Below, piece after piece: positions 15,541 through 23,055 of a DNA stretch of 64,000 bases. This DNA comes from Fidelibacterota bacterium (GTDB lineage Bacteria > Pseudomonadota > Alphaproteobacteria > Rhodospirillales > Rhodospirillaceae), in the NCBI GenBank assembly GCA_947476275.1, contig CANJPQ010000006.1, positions 102,788-166,787 of the forward strand, read 5' to 3'. Position numbers and translations under genes: made by a program. The notes below the pieces were generated by a model, which saw only the letters and a list, made by a program, of their open reading frames with translations, made no database searches and had not been told where the DNA came from. Each line of letters begins with the position of its first letter. Position 1 is the stretch's first letter.

Positions 15541-17553
15541 CTAGAGATTTGCTGGCGTCAGCGTCGCCACATAAGCCGCAAGTTGGGTGATCTCGCCCTC
15601 CGCGAGAACTTGCGCGAACGGCGGCATGTCGCCTTTGCCGGCGCGGATGCTGACCGCGTTCTTCGTCGCGTCTTTTGCCGCCGCGAGGGGAATACCGTTG
15701 CCCGTACCTTCGCCGGCGGGGCCGTGACACCCCGCGCAGATTTTGGCGAACAGCGATTGCGGCGAGCCCGCTTTGCTGCCCGCATGATCTTCAGGTGCAG
15801 GAGGCTTGGGCGCCGCGGCAGTTTGAGCTGGCGCGACCTGATCGAGCTTTCCGTCGAGGGCGAACAGCCACAGGCTATCGCCCTTCGGCGAGCGTCCGAA
15901 CAGATTGCCCGCGGAAAGAACCACCACGTACTGCTTGCCCTCGTATTCGAACACGCTGGGCGGTGCGTTGACACCGGCGCCGGTCTGGAACTCCCACAGG
16001 AGCTTGCCGTCCGAGACGTCGAGCGCGGTCATGCGGCCGTCGCCGCGGCCGACGAACACGAGGCCACCGGCGGTGGTAGCGGAGCCGCTGTAGCACATGT
16101 CCTTCCAGCGCTGTTGCCACACGAGCCGGTTGGTGGCGAGATCGACCGCCGCGAAAACGCCGAAGGTGGGAAACCCGAGTTGGGTGAAGGACCCGCCGCC
16201 GGTAAAGGTCTGACCCGGTGTCCACGGGCCGTTGTCGCGATCACCGCCCGAGAACGCCTGCAGCTTGTCGACCGCGCACACGAACATGTGGTTGGTCTTC
16301 GGATCCAGCGAAGACGGCGGCCAGGATGTGCCGCCGATGGACGCGGGCTTCATCGGCAAGCCTTCGGTCCAGAACGGCGTGAAGATGCGGCCCTGGTTCA
16401 CCAGCTTGAAGCCCTCGGGCGGGATATCGATCTCCTGCGGCACGATGGCATCGCCGATGGGATAAGGCTGGGTGGCGGCGGTCTTCTGGCGCGGCTCTTG
16501 CGGGACGGGGCGTTCCTCGATGCCGATCAACGGCTTTCCGGTGACGCGGTCGAGGATGTAAACCCAGCCGGTCTTGCCGGCGATGGCGAGACCCTTGCGC
16601 GGCACACCCGCCATGTCGATGTCATAGAGGATCGGCGGGCTGGCGAAGGAGTAGTCCCACAGATCGTGGTGGACCGCCTGAAAGTGCCAGCGGTACGTCC
16701 CGGTCTTCGCGTCGAGCGCGACGATGGAATTTGTATAGAGATTGTCGCCGGCGCGGATCGATCCGTTGAAATCGCCGCCGGGATTGCTGGTGCCGAAGTA
16801 GATCAGGCCCAAGGCGGGATCGACCGCGGGCGTCATCCATACATTGCCGCCGCCGTATTTCCATACGTCGTTGTCCGCAGGCCAAGTCTCGTGGCCGGGC
16901 TCGCCGGGGCCGGGCACGGTGTAGAACGTCCACACCAGTTTGCCGGTCTTGGCATTGAACGCGCGGACATGGCCGCGGGAGCTTTTCTCAGCACCGGCAC
17001 AGCCGGTGATGACGAGACCGTTGTAGTAGAGCGGCGCGCTGTTCAGCGTGCATCCGTCCTGCCAGCGTTCCGCCTGCACGGACCAGAGGATGCGGCCGGA
17101 GCGTGCCTCGAGCGCCAGCATCTTGCCGTCGAGTTGGCCGACGAACACCTTGCCCTCGCCGAGCCCAACGCCGCGGCTGGTCCAGCCGCAACAGGCCGTG
17201 GTGATGTCGGGCAGGTGCGCTTGGTACTTCCACAGGATCGCGCCGGTCTTGATGCTGACGGCGAAGACGTCGTCCGCGCCGGTGATGACGTAGATGACGC
17301 CGTTGAAAACGATGGGCTGCGCTTCGCCGGAATACTGCGGGCCGAGGCCGGAGCCGTCCAGGTGCGTGCGCCAGGCGGCGCGCAACTGGCCGACGTTGGC
17401 GGTGGTGATCTGCGTGAGCGGCGAGAAACGGTGGTTGGCGAGGTTGCCGCCGTTGGTGAGCCAGCCGTCGCGCGGCGGCGCCGTGAGGTCAGCCTGCGCC
17501 TGCGCGGCGGACACAAACAACAACCCCAGAATCGCGATCAAAACCAGCCGCAT
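15541..17553 (-). CDS. PQQ-dependent quinohaemoprotein dehydrogenase with C-terminal cytochrome c
   Basis: This 670-residue periplasmic dehydrogenase oxidises an alcohol or related compound with PQQ and passes electrons to its own haem. The signal peptide MRLVLIAILGLLFVSAAQAQA supports the start at 17553. The eight-bladed propeller shows tryptophan-docking repeats and the vicinal Cys pair TTACCGW (121-122). A VHHDLWDYS segment follows; this region holds the catalytic Asp in the family. After a Pro/Ala linker a cytochrome c domain carries CAGCHG and a later Met in MPPF. No pqq genes are nearby. It is divergent from the nitrilase-fold gene across 125 bases. Confidence 0.93.
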   Translation of the reverse strand: MRLVLIAILGLLFVSAAQAQADLTAPPRDGWLTNGGNLANHRFSPLTQITTANVGQLRAAWRTHLDGSGLGPQYSGEAQPIVFNGVIYVITGADDVFAVSIKTGAILWKYQAHLPDITTACCGWTSRGVGLGEGKVFVGQLDGKMLALEARSGRILWSVQAERWQDGCTLNSAPLYYNGLVITGCAGAEKSSRGHVRAFNAKTGKLVWTFYTVPGPGEPGHETWPADNDVWKYGGGNVWMTPAVDPALGLIYFGTSNPGGDFNGSIRAGDNLYTNSIVALDAKTGTYRWHFQAVHHDLWDYSFASPPILYDIDMAGVPRKGLAIAGKTGWVYILDRVTGKPLIGIEERPVPQEPRQKTAATQPYPIGDAIVPQEIDIPPEGFKLVNQGRIFTPFWTEGLPMKPASIGGTSWPPSSLDPKTNHMFVCAVDKLQAFSGGDRDNGPWTPGQTFTGGGSFTQLGFPTFGVFAAVDLATNRLVWQQRWKDMCYSGSATTAGGLVFVGRGDGRMTALDVSDGKLLWEFQTGAGVNAPPSVFEYEGKQYVVVLSAGNLFGRSPKGDSLWLFALDGKLDQVAPAQTAAAPKPPAPEDHAGSKAGSPQSLFAKICAGCHGPAGEGTGNGIPLAAAKDATKNAVSIRAGKGDMPPFAQVLAEGEITQLAAYVATLTPANL

Positions 17554-17678
17554 GCGCTCCCCCACGTGGTGCGTGACCTTATGGTCCCGCTCGCAGGTCA
17601 GGCAAGGGAAAGGCATGCGTCGCCGGGTTTTGGGGGACACGGTATGGTCGCGGCTTACGGCACGCAGGGGAGATCGCC

Positions 17679-18818
17679 ATGAGCCTGACGCGACGCGAGG
17701 CCCTCATCGCAACGGCGGCAACGGCCGCCACGGCGCGCCCCGCCCAGGCGGCCCAGCCGGTCGCTCCCTATAAGGCCGCGTGCGTGCACACGCGCGTGAT
17801 CCCGACCATCACCGGCGCGGGCGTGGATGCGGAGGCGCGTGCCGCCAATATCGACACAACCATCGCGGCCATCGCGCGGGGTGCGGCGGAGATCGATGCG
17901 CGGCTGTATGTGTTCTCGGAGTTCTCGCTGCAGTTCTCGTCTGCCGCCGCATCGGTGAGTCATTGGCTCGAGACCGCGATCACGATCCCCGGACCGGAAA
18001 CCGACCGGATCGGCAAGGCGGCCCAGGCGGCGCGCGCTTATGTCGCCATCAATCCGGTGGAGAAGATCGCCGCGTTTCCGGGGCGCTATTTCCTGTCCGG
18101 CGTGGTGATCGGGCCGACCGGCGACGTGCTGGTGAACTATCGCAAGCTTTACGACCTCAGCAACAAGACGCGGCCGAGCGACATCCTGGATCAGTGGATT
18201 GCGAAGTTCGGGCCGCAGTCCCTGTTCCCGGTGGCGGATACGGAGATCGGCCGCATCGGCGCGGCGGTGGCGCTGGATGTGAACTGGCCGGAGATGATCC
18301 GCGGCCTCGCCTTCAACGGGGCGGAGATCGTCGTCAATTCCACCGCGTCGCCGATGACGGCGCGCGGCTACACGCTGCCTGAAGCGCCCGGCAGCGTCGA
18401 TATCCGGACGATGGTGCGCCGCGTGCGGGCGTTCGAGAACCTCATGTACATACTTACAACCAACCTGGGCCCGATGGGGCGCGACCGGACTGCGCCGCTC
18501 GCGCAGATGCTGCCGTCGGAGATCGTGGACTATCGCGGCCGGGCGCTGGCGACCGCGAAGGACAGCGCCGAGGGCTTCCTGACCGCGACCATCGATATCG
18601 AAGCCCTGCGCACGGCGCGCATTGCGACCGAGCCATTGAACAACCTCGCGCAGCTGCAGGCGGAGGTGCATCGGCGCGGCTACGATGCCGCCCATTTCGC
18701 GCGCACGAATGCGTTCGCCAAAAAGCCCATCAACAGCGCGGAGGAACATCAGCCCTTGTTCCGCGGCGACGTTGACGCGCTGATCCGCCGCGGTGTGATC
18801 AAGCCGCCGGCGGGCTAG
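17679..18818 (+). CDS. Exported nitrilase-fold protein lacking the catalytic cysteine
   Basis: This 379-residue carbon-nitrogen hydrolase fold protein has a Tat-like start (MSLTRREALIATAAT). Of the Glu-Lys-Cys triad, Glu81 (FSEFSL) and Lys156 (NYRKLYDL) are present. The Cys that normally sits in an IC(Y/F)D motif is Ala198, in GAAVALDVNWPE. The downstream GLAFNGAEIVVN is normal, so the alignment is secure. The codon is GCG, not a one-base change from a Cys codon. It is therefore either a non-hydrolytic pseudoenzyme or uses different chemistry. The frame is intact over its full length, which argues against simple decay. Its neighbour across the divergent promoter is the PQQ dehydrogenase. Confidence 0.88.
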   Translation: MSLTRREALIATAATAATARPAQAAQPVAPYKAACVHTRVIPTITGAGVDAEARAANIDTTIAAIARGAAEIDARLYVFSEFSLQFSSAAASVSHWLETAITIPGPETDRIGKAAQAARAYVAINPVEKIAAFPGRYFLSGVVIGPTGDVLVNYRKLYDLSNKTRPSDILDQWIAKFGPQSLFPVADTEIGRIGAAVALDVNWPEMIRGLAFNGAEIVVNSTASPMTARGYTLPEAPGSVDIRTMVRRVRAFENLMYILTTNLGPMGRDRTAPLAQMLPSEIVDYRGRALATAKDSAEGFLTATIDIEALRTARIATEPLNNLAQLQAEVHRRGYDAAHFARTNAFAKKPINSAEEHQPLFRGDVDALIRRGVIKPPAG

Positions 18819-18904
18819 TACAGCGCAATGACCCGATGGCCACCTTCGCTGGACGCTCGGGCGCGAGTATCGCGGTCTTGGATGGCCGGTGAGAAATCGT
18901 TGTT

Positions 18905-18941
18905 TTGAATAATATAATTATTTTATTGCGATAATTTATCG
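18905..18941 (+). promoter_or_regulatory. AT-rich promoter with palindrome CGATAA-T-TTATCG
   Basis: TTGAAT (18905-18910) and GATAAT (18930-18935) are 19 bases apart. A perfect palindrome CGATAATTTATCG (18929-18941) overlaps the -10 element. The surrounding 60 bases are unusually AT-rich for this window. It precedes the DUF2975/XRE pair, so it is a good candidate operator for that regulator. Confidence 0.5.
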
Positions 18942-18983
18942 TCTTTGATATAGGGGGATACAGGATCACTCAGGGAGGGCGCG

Positions 18984-19571
18984 ATGGCCGTGACATCGAC
19001 CGAATTCCAGCTTTCACCGGCGTTCCGAGGCGCAAGCAGACTCAGCCGTGCTCTGGCTCTGATCTTGAGGCTGGGGTTCTGGGCGACGTTCCTCTTGTGC
19101 ACAGTCCTGGTCGGTCTCGCGGTCTTGCGTGCGGCGAACCTGTCTCCGCTGCCGGACGACGCCGTGGTGTCCTACAACTCCCCGCAGATAAAAGTCGCGT
19201 CGCTATCGTTCTGGAGCATGTTGGGGATAGCGGCGGCGTTTCTGATGAAGTTCGGACCATCGAGCGTGGCGCTTCACTTCGGCCAACGGGCTTTCGCAAA
19301 ATTCGCCAAAGGCGAGGTGTTCACCGCGGCGACCATCGCCGACATCCGTGCGGCCTCTCTGTGGATGATGGCGGTCGCGTTTGCGACCAGCGTCGATCAA
19401 TCCATTTTCAACGTGTCAGTCGGGCTTCGTCCCGTCTTCTGGATTAATCTCGCCACATTCTCTTCTTCGCTCAATCTCGGCATATTGTTCTTCGGCGCGT
19501 GCACTTATGTCGCCGCCTATGCGATGGCCGAAGCGCGACGGATCGCAGACGACAACGCGAGCTTCATCTGA
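18984..19571 (+). CDS. DUF2975 family membrane protein
   Basis: This 195-residue protein has four predicted transmembrane segments (about 28-50, 73-92, 122-145 and 160-180), arranged as in DUF2975 proteins. The family is commonly encoded with a small YozG-type XRE regulator, as here; its role is unknown. AGGGAGGG seven bases before the ATG is a strong ribosome site. Its TGA overlaps the ATG of the regulator gene (TGATG), giving one transcript with translational coupling. Confidence 0.8.
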   Translation: MAVTSTEFQLSPAFRGASRLSRALALILRLGFWATFLLCTVLVGLAVLRAANLSPLPDDAVVSYNSPQIKVASLSFWSMLGIAAAFLMKFGPSSVALHFGQRAFAKFAKGEVFTAATIADIRAASLWMMAVAFATSVDQSIFNVSVGLRPVFWINLATFSSSLNLGILFFGACTYVAAYAMAEARRIADDNASFI

Positions 19572-19804
19572 TGATCATCGTGAATCTCGACGTCATGCTT
19601 GCGAAGCGCAAGATGCGCTCCAAGGAACTGGCCGAGCGGATTGGACTCACCGAGGCCAACCTCTCGCTGCTGAAATCAGGCAAGGTGAAGGGCGTGCGCT
19701 TCGACACGCTGAATAAGATTTGCGAGGTCTTACACTGCCAGCCGGGCGACCTGCTGGAACATCGGCCCGATCAAAACCCGGTCCCGATCAGCAGCGCGGC
19801 CTAA
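19571..19804 (+). CDS. Small XRE-family (YozG-type) transcription regulator
   Basis: This 77-residue Cro/C1-type helix-turn-helix protein carries the DNA-binding helices in SKELAERIGLTEANLSLLKSGK (22-43), followed by FDTLNKICEVLHCQPGDLLE. Single-domain regulators of this kind usually travel with DUF2975 genes. Its start overlaps the preceding stop by one base. The palindrome in the upstream promoter may be its own operator. Its last four bases overlap the convergent M24 peptidase gene. Confidence 0.9.
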   Translation: MIIVNLDVMLAKRKMRSKELAERIGLTEANLSLLKSGKVKGVRFDTLNKICEVLHCQPGDLLEHRPDQNPVPISSAA

Positions 19805-21183
19805 CCCGCAACCACCAGCGACGGGCCCGGTGTGTGCATGGGCTCGTAGCCGGTTTTGGTGATGCGGATCAGGTCTTCGTGGTGGCCGACGTGCCCGCCG
19901 ATCTCGATGTGGGGCATGTCGATGGTGATCACCATGTTCTCTTCGAGGGCGATGTCCTCCGCCATCGAGAACGGCACGTCCATGCGGCTCGGGTTGTCGC
20001 CGTGTTCGAGGCCGACGCCGTGCGGCGTGCAGGTGACAAAGCCTTCCGGCATGCCGGCCTTGATCTCCGCATCCAGCACGATCTTGCGGACTTCGGAGAG
20101 TTTCATGCCGGCCTTCACCACCGAGTAGATCGCGTCGTGGCCGGCCATGTGCGCCTTCTCGCGCGCCAGCAGGTCCTTGGGCGGTTCGCCGACGACGATC
20201 GTGCGGCCGAAATCGCCGTGGTACTGCTTGTAATGGCTGACGGCGTCGATGGCGAAAGACTTGCCCGGTTCGACGACCTTGTTGGGGAAATGGCCCTGGA
20301 CGGTGCCGACCAGGAATTCCATCACCTCGCTGCCGCGCGCGGCGCACTCCACCAGGAAGCGATGCTCGATCTCGTCGTAGGTCATGCCTTTGACGCAAGC
20401 CTTTGCGACAGCCATGGCGGCTTCGGCATTGTTGCGCCCGGCAATGCGCTGAAGTTCCAGCTCCGGCTCAGTCTTCACGACGCGGATCTTGCGGAACACC
20501 TGTTCGCCCGGGACGAAGGTGATGCCGTCCATGCCGATCTGCTGGAGCATGAGCGCGATGCGCATGTCGTCGACCGCAAGACGCGACTTCTTGTCGTAGC
20601 CGTATTGCTTGAGGGCTTTTGCCAGCGCCCAGGCGGGCCCCGGCGCGGCGGTGGAAGAATACTTCTGCTGCGCCGCCATCCAGCCTTGCTCACGCGGCGT
20701 CAGCTTCGTGGTGGGCAACGGCTGCCAGCCGCGACCGCGGCCCGGCGTCGGCTCGACCTTCATCTTCTCCGGCGTCGCATTCACGTAGTCCTGCCAATTC
20801 GCCGCGCCGCCGAAGGTGATCATCTCCGGCAGTTCGCGTTCGGCGTTGGCGTAGTCGAAGGTCTCCGCACCGCCTGTGACCAGGAAGATCGGGTCCTTCG
20901 GATTGCGCGAGAAGGTGGCGAAGGCCGCGTTGTCGGTGCGGAACTTGGTCATCAGCGGCCAAGTGTTCGACAGGTAGTAGACGTTGATGGGGTTGAAGGC
21001 GATCAGGCCGTCGAGCTTCAACTCCTCCAGCACTGCATAAGCGCGCGGGCGGTTGACCAGCATCTTGCCGCTGGTCTTGGGGGGCGGACTGAGGGTCACC
21101 GTCGGCTGGGCGGCTTGCGCGGAGCCGGCCGCAGCAGCAGCCATCGTCAGGCCGACACCTTTGAGTAGATTGCGCCGTTCCAT
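19801..21183 (-). CDS. Exported M24 (Xaa-Pro dipeptidase/aminopeptidase-like) protein
   Basis: This 460-residue pita-bread-fold metallopeptidase has a Tat-type start (MERRNLLKGVGLTMAAAAAG), so it acts outside the cytoplasm. Candidate metal ligands are all present: Asp313 (FAIDAV), Asp324 (YHGDFGR), His388 (TPHGVGLEHGD), Glu427 (MPHIEIGG) and Glu436 (GHHEDLIRI). The N-terminal creatinase-like domain (40-240) is longer than in minimal enzymes and has a Pro-rich insert near 143-160. Whether it cleaves X-Pro dipeptides or another C-N bond cannot be told. It converges on the XRE gene; 197 bases separate it from rlmD. Confidence 0.88.
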   Translation of the reverse strand: MERRNLLKGVGLTMAAAAAGSAQAAQPTVTLSPPPKTSGKMLVNRPRAYAVLEELKLDGLIAFNPINVYYLSNTWPLMTKFRTDNAAFATFSRNPKDPIFLVTGGAETFDYANAERELPEMITFGGAANWQDYVNATPEKMKVEPTPGRGRGWQPLPTTKLTPREQGWMAAQQKYSSTAAPGPAWALAKALKQYGYDKKSRLAVDDMRIALMLQQIGMDGITFVPGEQVFRKIRVVKTEPELELQRIAGRNNAEAAMAVAKACVKGMTYDEIEHRFLVECAARGSEVMEFLVGTVQGHFPNKVVEPGKSFAIDAVSHYKQYHGDFGRTIVVGEPPKDLLAREKAHMAGHDAIYSVVKAGMKLSEVRKIVLDAEIKAGMPEGFVTCTPHGVGLEHGDNPSRMDVPFSMAEDIALEENMVITIDMPHIEIGGHVGHHEDLIRITKTGYEPMHTPGPSLVVAG

Positions 21184-21380
21184 GAGCCGTCTCCCCGCTG
21201 CGTTGGATTAAGCAATCCTCCGCCCGGGGGCGGTGCGGGTGCAAGCCCCAATGACCCGTATTGTGAGGCCTGTCCCACTGCATGACCTTGAAGGTCCGGA
21301 AGGTCCTGAAAGGGCATGATTATTCGCCTTCGGCCCTAGCTTGCGGTTACACAAACCGGCCGTTTCGGAGGTCGGCCGAC

Positions 21381-22643
21381 TTACCGGCGGCGGAAGATCG
21401 CGGCCAATTCGACGTGATGGGACCAGGTGAATTGGTCGATCACCTGCGCGCTCTCAAGTGTGTAGCCGCCGGTGGTGAGAATGCGTGCATCGCGCGCGAA
21501 CGTGCGGGGATCGCAGGAAACGCCGACGATGAGCGGAACTTCGCTGGCGGCCAGTTGCATGGCTTGCGCATCGGCGCCCGCCCGCGGCGGATCGAAGACG
21601 ACGGCGTCGTAACGCTTGAGTTCTTCGGGATACAGCGGGTCCTTGAAGAGATCGCGCTGCTTGGGGTGGAGCGGCCTGGGCCCGCGCGATTTCTCGAGCG
21701 CGCGGATCGCCGCGGCGCCGTTATCGAACGCGTCGACAGTTCCACGGTCGAGCATCGGGCCGCTGAACGTGCCGCTGCCGCAGAACAGATCGGCGAAGGT
21801 GCCCTTCTTCGGCAGAGGCGCCATGACAGCCGCGGCCAGGGCATCCTCACCGGCCTGCGTCGGCTGCAGGAACGCAAGCGGCGGCAGGTTGACGTCCAGG
21901 GCGCCGAAGCGGGCGCGCAGCGGATTGACCTCAAGCATCACCTCGGGTTCGTCCCGGTCGCGCGCGCGCCAGGAGATGCGCGCGAGCTTGAGCGCTTGGG
22001 CCAATTCGGCGACGACTTCATAGACCTGCAGATCCGCGGTGCCCTTTTTCCCGATCGGCCCGGTGATCACCATTTCGGTTTGACCGCGGACGGATTGGAG
22101 AAAGACGTCCGTCGTCTTGCCGTCTTGCAGCAAGGGCACGAGCGCGAGGCTCAGCTTGGCGCGGAGGTCCATGATCGCCGGATCGGCGACCAGGCAGGTC
22201 GCAATGTCGGTGACCATATGGGTGCGACGGCGGAAGTAGCCCAGCGTGACGCGGCGGCCCTTCTTGTAAGCGGCGAAGGTGACGCGACGGCGGGTGGCGG
22301 GCGGCACGAACACGGGATCGTGCCAGACTTCCGGTAATACATCTTCGCGCGCCAACGCGTCGCAGACGATGCCGATCTTCCAATCGCGGTAGAACGCCGT
22401 GTCGACGTGCTGCAGGGTGCAACCGCCGCAGACGTTGAAATTCGGACAGGGTGCTGCGACGCGATGCGGCGACGGCGTGACGACGCGCAGGATCTCGCCG
22501 CGCAGGACACCGCCGGAGCCGCGCTGGACCTTCGCCTGCACCACATCGCCCGGAAGCGCGCGGTCCACGTAGATGGCGCCGCGGTCGGCATTGTGGATGC
22601 CGTCGCCCTGGGGGCCGAGGGCGTGAATCGAAAGGTCTGACAT
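21381..22643 (-). CDS. RlmD-like 23S rRNA (uracil-C5) methyltransferase
   Basis: This 420-residue TrmA/RlmCD-family enzyme transfers methyl from SAM to a uracil C5. It shows an N-terminal TRAM domain (1-55) and Fe-S ligands C66-x5-C72-x2-C75 with Cys150 (TDIATCLV). The SAM site is in FADLFCGSGTFSG, and FDPPRAGADAQ and VSCDPRTFARDARIL hold the catalytic Asp and Cys. The target (position 1939 or another) cannot be read directly. It is the last gene of a four-gene minus-strand run, 17 bases after the small Ig-like gene, although functionally unrelated to its partners. Confidence 0.9.
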   Translation of the reverse strand: MSDLSIHALGPQGDGIHNADRGAIYVDRALPGDVVQAKVQRGSGGVLRGEILRVVTPSPHRVAAPCPNFNVCGGCTLQHVDTAFYRDWKIGIVCDALAREDVLPEVWHDPVFVPPATRRRVTFAAYKKGRRVTLGYFRRRTHMVTDIATCLVADPAIMDLRAKLSLALVPLLQDGKTTDVFLQSVRGQTEMVITGPIGKKGTADLQVYEVVAELAQALKLARISWRARDRDEPEVMLEVNPLRARFGALDVNLPPLAFLQPTQAGEDALAAAVMAPLPKKGTFADLFCGSGTFSGPMLDRGTVDAFDNGAAAIRALEKSRGPRPLHPKQRDLFKDPLYPEELKRYDAVVFDPPRAGADAQAMQLAASEVPLIVGVSCDPRTFARDARILTTGGYTLESAQVIDQFTWSHHVELAAIFRRR

Positions 22644-22660
22644 GGGCTTGGAATAGCCGC

Positions 22661-23041
22661 TTAGGGCGCCGGTGTCATGACGATATCCAGCACGACGGCG
22701 CCGAGCTGGTTCTTGGCCGCAGCCAGCCGCGCGGTGGCATAGCCGTCCTTTTCGCAGCGGATTTCCAGGGCGGCGAGGTCGATCCGGCCGCCCAGATACA
22801 GGCCGAGATCTGGCGCCTTGAAGCCCCCATCGGGAAAGGAGGTGGCGCGCACGAGCACCCGAGGCTGTTTGATCTCGACGATCACCGTCGCGCCGCCGAG
22901 CGGCTTGCCGGCCAAGTCCGTGACGTGCCCGTAGTAGCGCAACAGCGGCGTGGTGCCGTCGTCGCGGAGGAAGTAGTCATCGCCGTCCGCACGGGCGGGC
23001 GCGGCGATGAGCATGAGAGCGGCGATGAGGGCGCGGCGCAT
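22661..23041 (-). CDS. Small secreted Ig-like (carboxypeptidase-regulatory-like) protein, copy 1
   Basis: This 126-residue exported protein has signal MRRALIAALMLIAAPARA. The mature part (YYGHVTDLAGKPLGGATVIVEI ... DGGFKAPDLG ... RCEKDGYATARL) is a single transthyretin-like or carboxypeptidase-regulatory beta-sandwich. It follows the Vgb-like cytochrome gene by 14 bases. The related protein at 52888-53337 shares the ARADGD(D/E)(Y/F)F start and KDGYA ending and also neighbours a Vgb-like gene. A structural or binding partner role for the propeller protein is inferred from this repeated pairing. Confidence 0.75.
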   Translation of the reverse strand: MRRALIAALMLIAAPARADGDDYFLRDDGTTPLLRYYGHVTDLAGKPLGGATVIVEIKQPRVLVRATSFPDGGFKAPDLGLYLGGRIDLAALEIRCEKDGYATARLAAAKNQLGAVVLDIVMTPAP

Positions 23042-23055
23042 CCCAGAGCAGCCCC

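Noticed and set aside
15583..17682. Plus-strand open frame of about 700 residues
   Set aside because: It is antisense to the PQQ dehydrogenase; GC-rich codons keep the frame open, but the Arg/Ala/Gly-rich text has no family motifs.
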